A stretch of DNA of 64,000 nt from Gammaproteobacteria bacterium (GTDB lineage Bacteria; Pseudomonadota; Gammaproteobacteria; DSM-16500): assembly GCA_019634835.1 (NCBI GenBank), contig JAHCAO010000001.1:1-64000 (forward strand). Direction: 5' to 3'. A program made the position numbers and the translations under genes. Positions 1 through 8,787 of the stretch are shown in pieces (position 1 is the first letter of the stretch; each line of letters begins with the position of its first letter). Below the pieces are notes generated by a model that made no database searches, was not told where the DNA came from, and saw only the letters and a list, made by a program, of their open reading frames with translations.

Positions 1-338
1 ATTTAACAACATTGAATACTGCTAATCAAATAAAATTTCGGAGTCAAGCGCATCAATATTTTTTCATCAAAATAATAGGTCCAGTCAAGATGGTCTTTGC
101 TGCTCCACTTGGCATGACTGTGGAAATGACAAACAATGTATTACAATCTTTATTTAACATACAGATAGGCCGATTTATTTTTGAAGGACATTCAGTTCAA
201 GACTTCAACAATGCAACACTATATACATGGGACGACCCATTATTTGCTACTGCTCGTCGTATTCCTATCGTACAGAATCAAGAATATCCATCCCAAAAAG
301 CAAATGAACCAAATAAAAGCTCTCCTAAAATCTGTTGA
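1..338 (+). CDS. Partial unknown protein, 3' end only
   Basis: The reading frame is open to the left edge of the window, so the TTG at position 12 is probably not the real start and the gene continues upstream. The visible part is about 110 residues, ends in a Ser/Lys-rich tail and has a hydrophobic stretch (VKMVFAAPLGM) but no motif I recognise. It ends about 150 bases before the convergent SDR gene. The function is unknown; it could equally be a decayed fragment. Confidence 0.4.
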   Translation, partial: LTTLNTANQIKFRSQAHQYFFIKIIGPVKMVFAAPLGMTVEMTNNVLQSLFNIQIGRFIFEGHSVQDFNNATLYTWDDPLFATARRIPIVQNQEYPSQKANEPNKSSPKIC

Positions 339-491
339 AATGTGAAGAGTAGCTCTTGACACATTTGGTTACATTATGAAAAGAAAAAACATTTGGCAAC
401 CAAAGAAATTATAGTATGGATGTTGAAAATCCCCTACATTTAAGATACACCAGTTCGCTTGATGGATGACTCAGGTAGCTTAGTACATTAT

Positions 492-1274
492 TCAACATTC
501 TAAAGTTGGCTTTCTTGATATCATACCAACCGCTGCTTGATCCGTTGGCATGATAATGATCTCACTAATATTAACGTGTGGTGGACGGGTAACACAATAC
601 AGTACTGCATCCGCAACATCATTAGGTGTTAGAGCTTCCATACCTTCGTATACTGCTGCTGCACGCTCTATATCTCCTTTAAATCTAATTAAGCTAAAAT
701 TAGTCTCAACAGCACCAGGATCCACTGTACTAACTCTGATTTTTTTACCAAATAAATCCATACGTAATCCATTTGTTAAAGCATTCACTGCATATTTTGT
801 AGCACAATACACTGCTCCCTTGGGATAGACATAATGGCCTGCGATTGAGCCAATATTAATGATATGCCCGGCGTTTTGCTTTACCATGTAGTGAAGAATT
901 TCTTTTGTTACATATAATAACCCTTTCACATTGGTATCTATCATATCTTCCCAGTCTTGCAAGCTTCCTTCTTGTAAAGTATCTAACCCTGCTGCTAAAC
1001 CTGCATTATTTACTAAAATATCTACCGATTTCCATGCAGCAGGCAACTCACGTAATGCACCAGCAACTTCGGTGTAATGCCGTATATCTAATTTAAAACT
1101 ATAAACTTCCACTCCATACTGATGATGCAATGATGCAGCCAATTCATTGAGTACTTCCACCCGACGAGCACATAGTAATAACTTTGCGCCCATTTTAGCA
1201 AATTGCTCAGCACAAGCTGCGCCAATACCGCTAGATGCACCCGTGATTAACACAATCTTATCTCTCAATATCAT
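492..1274 (-). CDS. Short-chain dehydrogenase/reductase, YdfG-like
   Basis: A cytosolic NAD(P)-dependent oxidoreductase of the classical SDR family, 260 residues, the usual length. The Rossmann cofactor motif TGASSGIG is at residues 11-18, NNAG at 89-92, and the catalytic Ser143, Tyr156 and Lys160 are all present. The spacing and the DPGAVET segment resemble YdfG-type 3-hydroxy acid (serine/malonic semialdehyde) dehydrogenases. Arg38, after the second beta strand, favours NADPH over NADH. The substrate cannot be read from sequence. The gene stands alone, with no obvious operon partner. Confidence 0.85.
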   Translation of the reverse strand: MILRDKIVLITGASSGIGAACAEQFAKMGAKLLLCARRVEVLNELAASLHHQYGVEVYSFKLDIRHYTEVAGALRELPAAWKSVDILVNNAGLAAGLDTLQEGSLQDWEDMIDTNVKGLLYVTKEILHYMVKQNAGHIINIGSIAGHYVYPKGAVYCATKYAVNALTNGLRMDLFGKKIRVSTVDPGAVETNFSLIRFKGDIERAAAVYEGMEALTPNDVADAVLYCVTRPPHVNISEIIIMPTDQAAVGMISRKPTLEC

Positions 1275-1477
1275 CTCTTAACCCTATTGATTCATCACAC
1301 AGCCAAAGAATGCACATTATATATTGTTCCTCATAAATCGCCTATAGTGATAAGTATGGCTAAAAAAACACCTAGCATGACATTACTCACCTCCTCATTA
1401 TTTCTCTTCTCATTGACATCTTCTACACGTAATCGAATAATATCTTTGGTTTATTTGAACTAATTAAGGAAGCAAAT

Positions 1478-1576
1478 ATGGGTAAGTCTAAAGACACTAA
1501 GAAAGAAGAAAAAAAGAAACCGGCAAAAACATTAAAAGAAAAACGTGCTGCAAAAAAAGAGAAGAGAGGTAAATAA
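1478..1576 (+). CDS. Very small Lys-rich basic protein (32 aa)
   Basis: An ATG at 1478 is preceded by a good Shine-Dalgarno sequence (AAGGAAG, about 6 bases upstream) and opens a 32-codon frame ending in TAA. The product is almost entirely Lys, Glu, Ala and Arg (it includes PAKTLKEKRAAKKEKR) and would be a charged, helical or disordered peptide. From memory, similar short hypothetical proteins with a PAKTLKEKRAAKK core are annotated in other gammaproteobacteria; I cannot verify this here. Its role is unknown; nucleic-acid or ribosome association is only suggested by charge. Confidence 0.6.
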   Translation: MGKSKDTKKEEKKKPAKTLKEKRAAKKEKRGK

Positions 1577-2316
1577 ATAGTAGGCAGCCTGTGTAACTCC
1601 TATGAGGATCCTCAGGGATTATAGAGTCTGTTGGTGTTTATCTCCTCGTACGTTCACGCCCTAATAAACAACGCCCATCTGCGGGCAACTCGACGAAAAA
1701 TATCCTCGCAGCTGGACGTTTTCTTCACCTTTAAGGTTACTCTGTGAACGTACGTTTCCTCAGCTTGGTTCATCTTCTGCAATCATTCACCAGGGTAGCC
1801 ATTGGATCCAAAAAATGTAGCGCTGCGATGTTAAAGCCATGAAGGCTCGTTAAGAGGGAAGCGAGCGAAGAAATAAAAGCTACCATTTCAACCTATCCAC
1901 TGTCTCAAAGCGAGCCGTTGTGATAACTTAAATGGTCCTATCTACTCACTTACATTTTTTTGGATCCGATGGCTACCCTGGCGAATGATTAGCATCTTCT
2001 CTAAGATAAATAAGTAAAATCATTTTTCATTTAGACGTTACAATCATTCTTGCTAATAGCGTGAGAGGTTAAACTAAGGGAAACTCAATGGGAAGCTCTG
2101 GTCTTCCAAACATTTTGCCATCCGCCTACGTAGGATACATCACTAAGCACTTTCAATGGCATTTAAAATCAAATTAGGAACTAGGGTGTAAGATCTTTTT
2201 ACTCAAGCTAATTACCACTACCACATGAACCAAGCGACCCATTTTAGTCAGGCCGCTCGTCCTTTTTTGCTTTTATTCAAGCATGATGTCTAAGTAAAAA
2301 TAGTATTTTCTACTAC
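1577..2316. other. Gene-free stretch holding two inverted-repeat structures
   Basis: No convincing gene lies in these 740 bases. They contain an inverted repeat with perfect 11-base arms (CGTACGTTCAC at 1647-1657 and its complement at 1744-1754), then the MITE-like element at 1781-1990 described separately. The rest, 1991-2316, shows no recognisable structure. Confidence 0.5.
1781..1990 (+). repeat. MITE-like palindromic element, copy 1
   Basis: The two ends, 1781-1819 and 1951-1990, are about 40-base inverted repeats with only two mismatches and one indel, sharing the core GGTAGCCATYGGATCC. The 130-base interior has no open frame. The whole unit aligns, in reverse orientation, to 18644-18832, including interior words such as GCTGCGAT, TTAAGAGG and AAAGCGAGC. 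It is therefore a dispersed family, most likely a non-autonomous mobile element. No matching transposase is visible in the window. Confidence 0.8.
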
Positions 2317-2529
2317 TTATTCAACAACAGTGACATTTTCAGCTTGTGGACCTTTTTGCCCTTGAGAAACAGTAAATTCTACGCACTGCCCTTCACTGAG
2401 GGAGCGAAAGCCTTCACTGTTAATTGCACGGAAATGTACAAATACATCCGGCCCATTTTCTCGTTGAATAAAACCAAAACCTTTATCATTATTGAACCAC
2501 TTAACGGTTCCTCTTTCACGTAATGCCAT
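2317..2529 (-). CDS. Cold-shock domain protein (CspA family)
   Basis: A 70-residue single-domain cold-shock protein that binds single-stranded RNA and DNA in the cytosol. RNP1 (KGFGFI, about residues 16-21) and RNP2 (VFVHF, about 29-33) are intact, and the length matches CspA/CspD-type proteins. It is monocistronic and followed by a long gene-free region. Whether it is cold-induced, constitutive or growth-phase controlled cannot be told from the sequence. Confidence 0.95.
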   Translation of the reverse strand: MALRERGTVKWFNNDKGFGFIQRENGPDVFVHFRAINSEGFRSLSEGQCVEFTVSQGQKGPQAENVTVVE

Positions 2530-2900
2530 AATAATTAACCTTTAAATTAGTAATATAACACCTCAACGATTATCCAGAGATTAGTTCAGTATGAAATAAG
2601 CAAGAATAAACCTTGTGGTAACCTTGCTTAAGTTAGCATAATTTTTCAGATTAGAATAGTACAAAAAGGGAATTTTCAGCCGGCTAAAATCAATAGCTTA
2701 TTAGGCGTGACAAAGAATAAGCTGATTAATAAATAGTATATTTTATCTAAATAACAATAAAAACATCCGCAAGGTGCTTGGATTATCCTGTTTGGCATCA
2801 ATCACCTCGCTCGCAAAGAGTGCTGAGTTAGCATATGATTTTATTAAAAGGACAGATAAAGTTAATCTATATGGTATTTTTTTGATTCTATTAGCCAGGC
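2530..2900. other. Intergenic region between divergent csp and diguanylate cyclase genes
   Basis: About 370 AT-rich bases separate the divergently transcribed cold-shock and diguanylate cyclase genes, so promoters for both are expected here. I see no well-formed promoter, operator or repeat that I would place with confidence. Confidence 0.3.
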
Positions 2901-5081
2901 ATGATAAAAACCATTGGAGAGCATGTGAATAAACATCCGGCTGCCTTAATCAGTCTATTTAGTTCAACCGCCCTATTACTGAGTATCTGTGTTTCTTGCA
3001 TTGGAATATTAGTATGTTTGGGCTGGATGGTTAATACCACTCTACTGAAAAGTATTTCATCTCACTATATTGCCATGAGCCCCAATGCTGCCATCGCTTT
3101 TACTTTTAGCGGTATTTCGCTTTTATTACAAAGATTAAGTTTACCATCTCAGCATATAGCGTTAATGCTAGGAAAATTATTAGGGGTGATTGTTACATTA
3201 TTAGGTTGTATAACTTTATTTAAGTATATGCTGGACTACAATTCTTATATCAATCCCATTATTTTGCAAAAACAATCTTCACCTATGCCTGAAAAAGATT
3301 CGTTAATGACAGCTTTAAGTTTCACGTGCATAGGTCTTGCCCTTATATTGTTAGATATAAAATACAGCACCATTATTACACAAATATTGAGTATAATCGT
3401 TGGACTATGTGGATTATTAATGTTAACTGGATTGACTTACAACACTCTCTTCGCTTCACAGCTCGCATTATATTCATACGCATCCATTCATACTGCCATT
3501 TGCTTCCTCTTTTTATCACTTTCCTTATTGCTTATTCACCCTGCTAAAGGGATCATGCGGGTCTTAAGCAGCAAAACAGAAGGTGGAATAGTTGCGCGGA
3601 AGTTAATTCCTTTTACCATTCTCATCCCAATGATATTGGGACAGGTCATAATCATAGGTGAATATAACCAGCTTTATGACACACTCACTGGAGTAGCGCT
3701 ATACTCAATAGTAATTATTTTCACTTTTATTTTTATCACTATGTTGATCGCTACCCTTTTGATGAATGAAGATATCAAACGTGAAAAGGTTGAATGGCAA
3801 TTACGTCACTCCTATGATGATGTTGAGGACATGTACAATAACGCTCCTTGCGGCTATCATTCGCTCGATGAAGATGGCATCTTTACTCGAGTCAATTTGA
3901 CTGAGTTAGAATGGCTGGAATACACCCGTGATGAAATAGTAGGAAAAAAGAAATTTTTAGATTTATTAACACCAGAAAGTCGTCACATTTTTCAAGAGCA
4001 CTTTGAAAAATTTAAAAAACGTGGCGTAATTCATGACTTGGAACTCGAATTGATAAGAAAAAGTGGATCCGTTCTAACAGTACTTCTTAATGCTACTTCC
4101 GCAAAACATCCTAATGGGCAATACTTAATGAGCCGAGTCACTATGTTTGATATTAGTGAGCGTAAACGCATGGATCAAGCGTTGCGCTTAAGTGAAGAGC
4201 GATTTCGAAATACAATGAACACCGCGCCCATAGGGATGGCTATCATATCTTTAAAGGGCCAGTACGTTGAAGTGAACAACGCACTATGCCAAATCGTAGG
4301 ATACGAAAAAAGTGAAATTGAAAAGATGACTTTCCAAAAAATAACTTATCCAGAAGATTTAGCTATTGACCTTGCAAGTGCGCAACAATTGATTGAAGGA
4401 AAAATTCCATTACACCAAGTAGAAAAACGCTATATTCGCAAAGATGGAAAAGTCATTTGGGTACAGTTGACTGCATCCATACTAAAAGACACAAAGACAG
4501 CCAACCCTTTATATTTCATTACCCAAATAGAAGATATCACTGAACGAAAACATACTGAAGAAATAATACGCTCACTTGCCTACCATGATACGCTGACTAA
4601 TCTCCCTAATCGTCGCTTACTACTAGATACCTTAAATCATACCTTAGCTTCTGCAAAACGCCACCATCGCATTTTTGCAATCATGTTCTTAGATTTAGAT
4701 AAATTTAAACAAATCAATGATTCACTAGGTCATGACACAGGTGATGAATTACTAAAAGCTATAGCAGTAAGGTTAACTGCCGCCTTACGATTTGAAGATA
4801 CGGTAGCAAGAATCAGTGGAGATGAATTTGTCATTATCTTGAATGAACTTAAAGAACCACAAGATGCAGCTATTGTTGCTAATAAAATTATAAATAGTAT
4901 ACAGAACCCATTTCTTATCCTTGGGCATGAAATTAAAACAAGCATTAGCATAGGAATTGCTATTTTTCCTGAAAATGGTATTGAACCCAGTGATCTCATG
5001 AAAAAAGCTGACTCCGCAATGTATGCAGCAAAAGAGTCTGGAAGAAATCAATACCAATTTTACCAAGATAAATACCCCTAA
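2901..5081 (+). CDS. Membrane diguanylate cyclase with two PAS domains
   Basis: A 726-residue inner-membrane protein predicted to make cyclic di-GMP. The first 290 or so residues hold several hydrophobic segments that look like a multi-span sensory module. Two PAS domains follow (about 303-420 and 428-552; both end in the typical DISERK/DITERK PAC signature), then a GGDEF domain from about 560. The active-site motif is SGDEF at 639-643, an accepted GGDEF variant, and an RxxD inhibitory site (RFED, 630-633) lies exactly five residues upstream, so product feedback is likely. There is no EAL domain. The signal sensed is unknown. Confidence 0.9.
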   Translation: MIKTIGEHVNKHPAALISLFSSTALLLSICVSCIGILVCLGWMVNTTLLKSISSHYIAMSPNAAIAFTFSGISLLLQRLSLPSQHIALMLGKLLGVIVTLLGCITLFKYMLDYNSYINPIILQKQSSPMPEKDSLMTALSFTCIGLALILLDIKYSTIITQILSIIVGLCGLLMLTGLTYNTLFASQLALYSYASIHTAICFLFLSLSLLLIHPAKGIMRVLSSKTEGGIVARKLIPFTILIPMILGQVIIIGEYNQLYDTLTGVALYSIVIIFTFIFITMLIATLLMNEDIKREKVEWQLRHSYDDVEDMYNNAPCGYHSLDEDGIFTRVNLTELEWLEYTRDEIVGKKKFLDLLTPESRHIFQEHFEKFKKRGVIHDLELELIRKSGSVLTVLLNATSAKHPNGQYLMSRVTMFDISERKRMDQALRLSEERFRNTMNTAPIGMAIISLKGQYVEVNNALCQIVGYEKSEIEKMTFQKITYPEDLAIDLASAQQLIEGKIPLHQVEKRYIRKDGKVIWVQLTASILKDTKTANPLYFITQIEDITERKHTEEIIRSLAYHDTLTNLPNRRLLLDTLNHTLASAKRHHRIFAIMFLDLDKFKQINDSLGHDTGDELLKAIAVRLTAALRFEDTVARISGDEFVIILNELKEPQDAAIVANKIINSIQNPFLILGHEIKTSISIGIAIFPENGIEPSDLMKKADSAMYAAKESGRNQYQFYQDKYP

Positions 5082-5139
5082 ATCTCAAAATCGTTTACAA
5101 CACTCTCACTCAGCAGGGAAGTGAAATAAAAAGAGGTTC

Positions 5140-6222
5140 TTAGACGGCTTTTTTAAGATAATGACTCTTAGACTTTACTTCACATAATGTACAAGAACTA
5201 ATTAAATGCTCTCCTTTTCTAGCTAGTTCATGATCATGTTCTAAATTATACTTTTTATAGATAGCATGAATAAATGCCTCATAACAATCGCGATCTTTAA
5301 TATTATCAAACATATAATTAGGATGACTTGAACGTTCAAGTTTTAGGAGATAAACATCATTCTTTCCTTTCTCAGCTAATGCCCTAGCAATATTTTCAGT
5401 ATTATCACAGGTTACTACGGTATCTACTTTGGAAGTAATAAAAACAACAGGAATACCTTCTGGAAATTCTGCAACACTTTTTAATGGAGATGGACCATCT
5501 TGATGATATTGCATAAGGTTACATTTATTAAAAAATGTAAGTCCTGTATTGATAATATTTGTGACATGGCGTGAAATATATTCTGACTTAAAGGTATTTA
5601 ATACTCTTTTTGGCAATACTTCCTGTACAGAATCAATTGCGCCTTCTAAAACAACCAATTTAACTTCAGGATATTTTTCTTTTGCAAAAGCACAGAATGT
5701 AGCTGCAGTTCCACGTGATACACCCCATAAAATAAGTCCATCAGTTGTATTATCGTCTTTTAGCCAGGCATCATATTTTTTTCGATGTGAAAGCATATCA
5801 GTTTCTTGGCCAATACTCACTTGGGAAAAAATTGGTGCATGAAATACAACGGATTCGGCACCAGCTCTTGTCGGAATAAAATGAAATCCATTACGCCAAT
5901 TTGAAACCCAAGCGATAGCCGATCCTATTATTTTAATAGGATTTAACAAGGAGAAATAACTATCAAAAGGATGTAAATTAACATCTGCAATTTCTTTGCC
6001 AATATAGAGCCTATAAATCACGTTAAGAGGTTGAAGATTATTCCTGCCTGTGCACCACATGATCTCTCCTGTAGTTGCTATCATCATGTGATTACCGACA
6101 TATTTAAGTGCTTGCGTTTGAGAACAACCATTCCCTTGATAAAATAAAGTGTCACACACTTCACCATTATGTCCATTAGATAAAACATTAGTTCGAATAG
6201 TTACTGTTTTTCTGCTATCCAT
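5140..6222 (-). CDS. Alpha/beta-hydrolase fold protein
   Basis: The protein has a serine-hydrolase nucleophile elbow GVSRG, a later Asp in SKVDTVV and a His in SSHPNYM, in the order and spacing of an alpha/beta-hydrolase triad. From the start preferred here these are Ser169, Asp267 and His300. The frame is open 34 codons further (to 6324), but that upstream ATG has poor ribosome-binding context, whereas the ATG at 6222 follows GTGGAG at good spacing. No signal peptide is visible. The substrate is unknown. It is not a close match to any housekeeping hydrolase I recognise, and an effector role is possible but unsupported. Confidence 0.65.
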   Translation of the reverse strand: MDSRKTVTIRTNVLSNGHNGEVCDTLFYQGNGCSQTQALKYVGNHMMIATTGEIMWCTGRNNLQPLNVIYRLYIGKEIADVNLHPFDSYFSLLNPIKIIGSAIAWVSNWRNGFHFIPTRAGAESVVFHAPIFSQVSIGQETDMLSHRKKYDAWLKDDNTTDGLILWGVSRGTAATFCAFAKEKYPEVKLVVLEGAIDSVQEVLPKRVLNTFKSEYISRHVTNIINTGLTFFNKCNLMQYHQDGPSPLKSVAEFPEGIPVVFITSKVDTVVTCDNTENIARALAEKGKNDVYLLKLERSSHPNYMFDNIKDRDCYEAFIHAIYKKYNLEHDHELARKGEHLISSCTLCEVKSKSHYLKKAV

Positions 6223-6422
6223 TAACATTCTCCACTTAAATATTTTTGATCCGGTTTTTGTTTTTAGGAGGCTACTCTTAATAAAAGACCACACTTCAAC
6301 ATACGCACGACTAAAAAGAATCATCCTTCTAGTGACTGTTGACTGTCGCTAAGCCATTTAATTCAAGATTTTTTTGGATAACTAGTCTACAGAGTTAACA
6401 TCATTTCGCGACATCTTCATTC

Positions 6423-6444
6423 TATCCACAGTTTCTGTGGATAA
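6423..6444. promoter_or_regulatory. Palindromic pair of DnaA boxes
   Basis: A perfect 9+3+9 inverted repeat (TATCCACAG, TTT, CTGTGGATA) contains the consensus DnaA box TTATCCACA on the minus strand (6436-6444) and a one-mismatch box facing it. It lies in the intergenic gap between the hydrolase and a secreted-protein gene. The match to DnaA boxes is seen directly; binding and function are inferred. Confidence 0.45.
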
Positions 6445-6488
6445 GTTGTGTAATAAGGTGTGAGCGAGCGTGTATAACATAGTGGCTG

Positions 6489-7085
6489 CTATTGACCTTG
6501 CTGGAACTGAAACGCGGAATCCGCCATTTCAATTAATGTTTGCTTAGATTCCCCCTCAATTTTCCATGTCAGTACATACAATACATTTTTGATTTTCCAT
6601 TCTACTGTTGGCTCATGCCAATCTGCTTCCACATGACCTGGTGTATAATAGCCAATAATATTTTGGGTTAATTTTACTTTTTGCTTGGCAGTTGGCTTAG
6701 TATTCGGACTAAATGGTGCTTGTATATAGTTCATGTCCAATTTACCATCCTTCTCTGCTGACATAGAACCTACAAAACAATCACGCGTCTGGCAATTAGG
6801 CGTAGTACCAACAGTAATAAGCCAGTAATGATTATAATCAGGCTTATTGTACACACTGCTATAAGAAGCAAATAACTTAGCGTTTTTCTCCTGTGGAACT
6901 TGTGCAGGAAATAAAACAACCAATTTTGATTGTTTTTTCACTTCTAAAATAGATTGGCTTAATTTTTCAATGACTTGTTCTGCTGACTCAAACTTTGATG
7001 ACGATAATGTTTTAGCTGAAGCATATCCCCCTATACCAATTATTGTGATAAGGACACAAAGAAATAACTTCTTACCTACATACAT
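6489..7085 (-). CDS. Secreted hypothetical protein
   Basis: A 198-residue protein with a clear Sec signal peptide: basic start, hydrophobic core at about 6-20 and a likely cleavage after ASA at about 22-24. The mature part has a Cys pair (NCQTRDC) and alternating hydrophobic strands, suggesting a small periplasmic beta-rich domain. I recognise no catalytic motif or named family. It sits upstream of, and in the same direction as, nothing obviously related, so its role is unknown. Confidence 0.6.
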   Translation of the reverse strand: MYVGKKLFLCVLITIIGIGGYASAKTLSSSKFESAEQVIEKLSQSILEVKKQSKLVVLFPAQVPQEKNAKLFASYSSVYNKPDYNHYWLITVGTTPNCQTRDCFVGSMSAEKDGKLDMNYIQAPFSPNTKPTAKQKVKLTQNIIGYYTPGHVEADWHEPTVEWKIKNVLYVLTWKIEGESKQTLIEMADSAFQFQQGQ

Positions 7086-7159
7086 ACCATTCTCCTTATA
7101 AAACTTACCCTCCGATTGGGGGAATATGCTTGAACCAATAAGATCTTAACAAAAGAGAT

Positions 7160-7816
7160 TTAACAAGTGATGCCAGCTACTCGACACATTCCATCTAAAA
7201 ATCTCCATAATGCCACAGAGGCCTCACGAGTTGCTTGTTCTGCTTGTTCTGGCTCAACGTATTTCTCAATTAATTCTGCCACTTGCTTGGAATGCTCAAC
7301 ATCATATATTTGATGAGTAGTAAAAAACTCCAATGTACGTTCATCATGAACCCCATAGAATTTTTTTAATCCCTCAATTTTTGATGCCGACACGTCAGGA
7401 ACCTGGCACTCATACGCGTATAATGCACAAAGTCCATCTCGCCAATCGCGTTGAGCTAAATCATAAAAGGTATCTACCATCACTTTTGTTTCCGGCAAAG
7501 GCATGTCATTTAACACTGTTTCCCTGCTAGCACCCATTCCGTTAGCAAACTGCATCCATAAAGCAGGATGATCCGTACCATGAATCTCTTCATCAACCAA
7601 ATTCTCTAGTAACAACTTTCTTGCTTCAATCTGTGGACAATTAGTATGCACACGTGAAATAAAACGTGGAAATGATTGCACTTGGTTATAATATTGGGCA
7701 GCATAACGCCGCAATATTTCTTGGCTTAATTCACCTTTAGACCAAGCTAGATAAAACATATGTTTTAATAAATGATATTCGGAAATAATTTTATTTAATC
7801 GGGTAACAATCTGCAT
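7160..7816 (-). CDS. CADD-family heme-oxygenase-like diiron enzyme, probable pABA synthase
   Basis: A 218-residue protein of the CADD family (TENA/PqqC-like, heme-oxygenase-like diiron fold). Residues matching the metal ligands of Chlamydia trachomatis CADD are all present: Glu76 (in VDEE), His83, Glu136 (YAYEC), His168, Asp172 and His175. The FYxxWSKGEL segment places Tyr22 where CADD has Tyr27, the side chain sacrificed to make para-aminobenzoate. The alignment is from memory but strikingly colinear. The inferred role is folate precursor synthesis independent of PabA/PabB/PabC. It stands alone, with no other folate genes nearby. Confidence 0.8.
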   Translation of the reverse strand: MQIVTRLNKIISEYHLLKHMFYLAWSKGELSQEILRRYAAQYYNQVQSFPRFISRVHTNCPQIEARKLLLENLVDEEIHGTDHPALWMQFANGMGASRETVLNDMPLPETKVMVDTFYDLAQRDWRDGLCALYAYECQVPDVSASKIEGLKKFYGVHDERTLEFFTTHQIYDVEHSKQVAELIEKYVEPEQAEQATREASVALWRFLDGMCRVAGITC

Positions 7817-7937
7817 AACATACGCTCCTTATCTTCCTTAAACTTTTTTATTCATCTCGCGATATGAATTATCCGTGCTTATGCATAGTGAATGCAAGCA
7901 GAAAGGTAATTAAAACGATGTGCACCCATAAGACAAA

Positions 7938-8498
7938 TTAAATAAACTCAGGGTGATGATTATTATGCCTTTCTTTTATAACATGCTGAGCTTGCCGACC
8001 CTCGCTAAGAGCATCTGCTATATAATATTCCACCGCATCCCCAACATATAGCTGATCAAAATTTGGATGGCTTACGTTGGTAACACTAAAATAATATTCA
8101 TTGCCATCTACTCCTTCAATAAAACCGTATCCCTCGTCCGAAATTATTCTAACAACATGTCCATGCATAACATCATTGTGTGTTTTGACTCGTCCATGTC
8201 GTTTATGTGAATGTTCTTCCAGCTGCCTGACAATCGCACTAAATGAGTCACGGACTGCAATGTAAATATCTTGATTAACTTTGCGTGTAGCAACAAGCTC
8301 TTTTCCTGGGACAGTCACATCAATTCGTACATTGTATAATTTACCCTGATGCTTATGTTTTTGCGGCAATTCGACTACCACGCGACAGCTACTAATCCGA
8401 TTGTAGAATCGATTTAATTTTTCAGCTTTTTTACGAATGTGGGTTTCTAGTGCAGCAGAAGAAGAAATATCTCGAATGGTTATTTGCACAGGTAACAT
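7938..8498 (-). CDS. HPF/RaiA ribosome-hibernation factor fused to a cold-shock-like domain
   Basis: A 186-residue fusion. Residues 1-105 are an S30AE/HPF domain, recognisable by the start MLPVQITIRDI and by VRIDVTVPGKELVA, which in this family binds the 30S decoding region and silences ribosomes. Residues 115-178 form an OB-fold cold-shock-like domain with an RNP1-type motif (GYGFIEG, about 127-133) and strands ending in VGDAVEYYI. The C-terminal dimerisation domain of long HPF is absent and replaced by this RNA-binding module. The gene is monocistronic with a normal start. Confidence 0.85.
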   Translation of the reverse strand: MLPVQITIRDISSSAALETHIRKKAEKLNRFYNRISSCRVVVELPQKHKHQGKLYNVRIDVTVPGKELVATRKVNQDIYIAVRDSFSAIVRQLEEHSHKRHGRVKTHNDVMHGHVVRIISDEGYGFIEGVDGNEYYFSVTNVSHPNFDQLYVGDAVEYYIADALSEGRQAQHVIKERHNNHHPEFI

Positions 8499-8787
8499 AG
8501 CTTTACCTCCCTCGTTTTATTTCATTTTTTTAGTCACTCACTACTTACATTAACCTTACTATTTCAGTATAGACCATTATTATTTTGCTGTAACAATAAC
8601 CCATTACAATAACCCATTAGAGTGTCGTAACTCGTTGAAACTGTCCCCCTACTAACTCATTAGAGTAATTCAAAAAAATGATCCATCTTGATGAATAACT
8701 TAATAATTTATACATTGAATCTATTTTTTCTAAATGCTCGCATCGAATGCAATCGTGGATATTCTCTTTTTTCACTATTTATTAAGA
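8499..8787. other. Intergenic region with a short tandem word
   Basis: Nothing gene-like is seen. The hexamer-rich stretch around 8587-8660 repeats variants of AACCCATTA and ACTCATTAGAG three to four times, which may be slippage or a degenerate binding array; no function is assigned. Confidence 0.3.

Noticed and set aside
905..1096. Plus-strand frames inside the SDR gene
   Set aside because: They are antisense shadows of a gene with full family motifs.
6360..6480. Replication origin
   Set aside because: There are two DnaA boxes, but no clear AT-rich 13-mers and no origin-associated genes (dnaA, dnaN, rpmH, mnmG). Kept only as a DnaA-box pair.
8580..8660. CRISPR-like short repeats (AACCCATTA words)
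   Set aside because: Repeats are under 12 bases, irregularly spaced and without unique spacers. No CRISPR array is present in the window.
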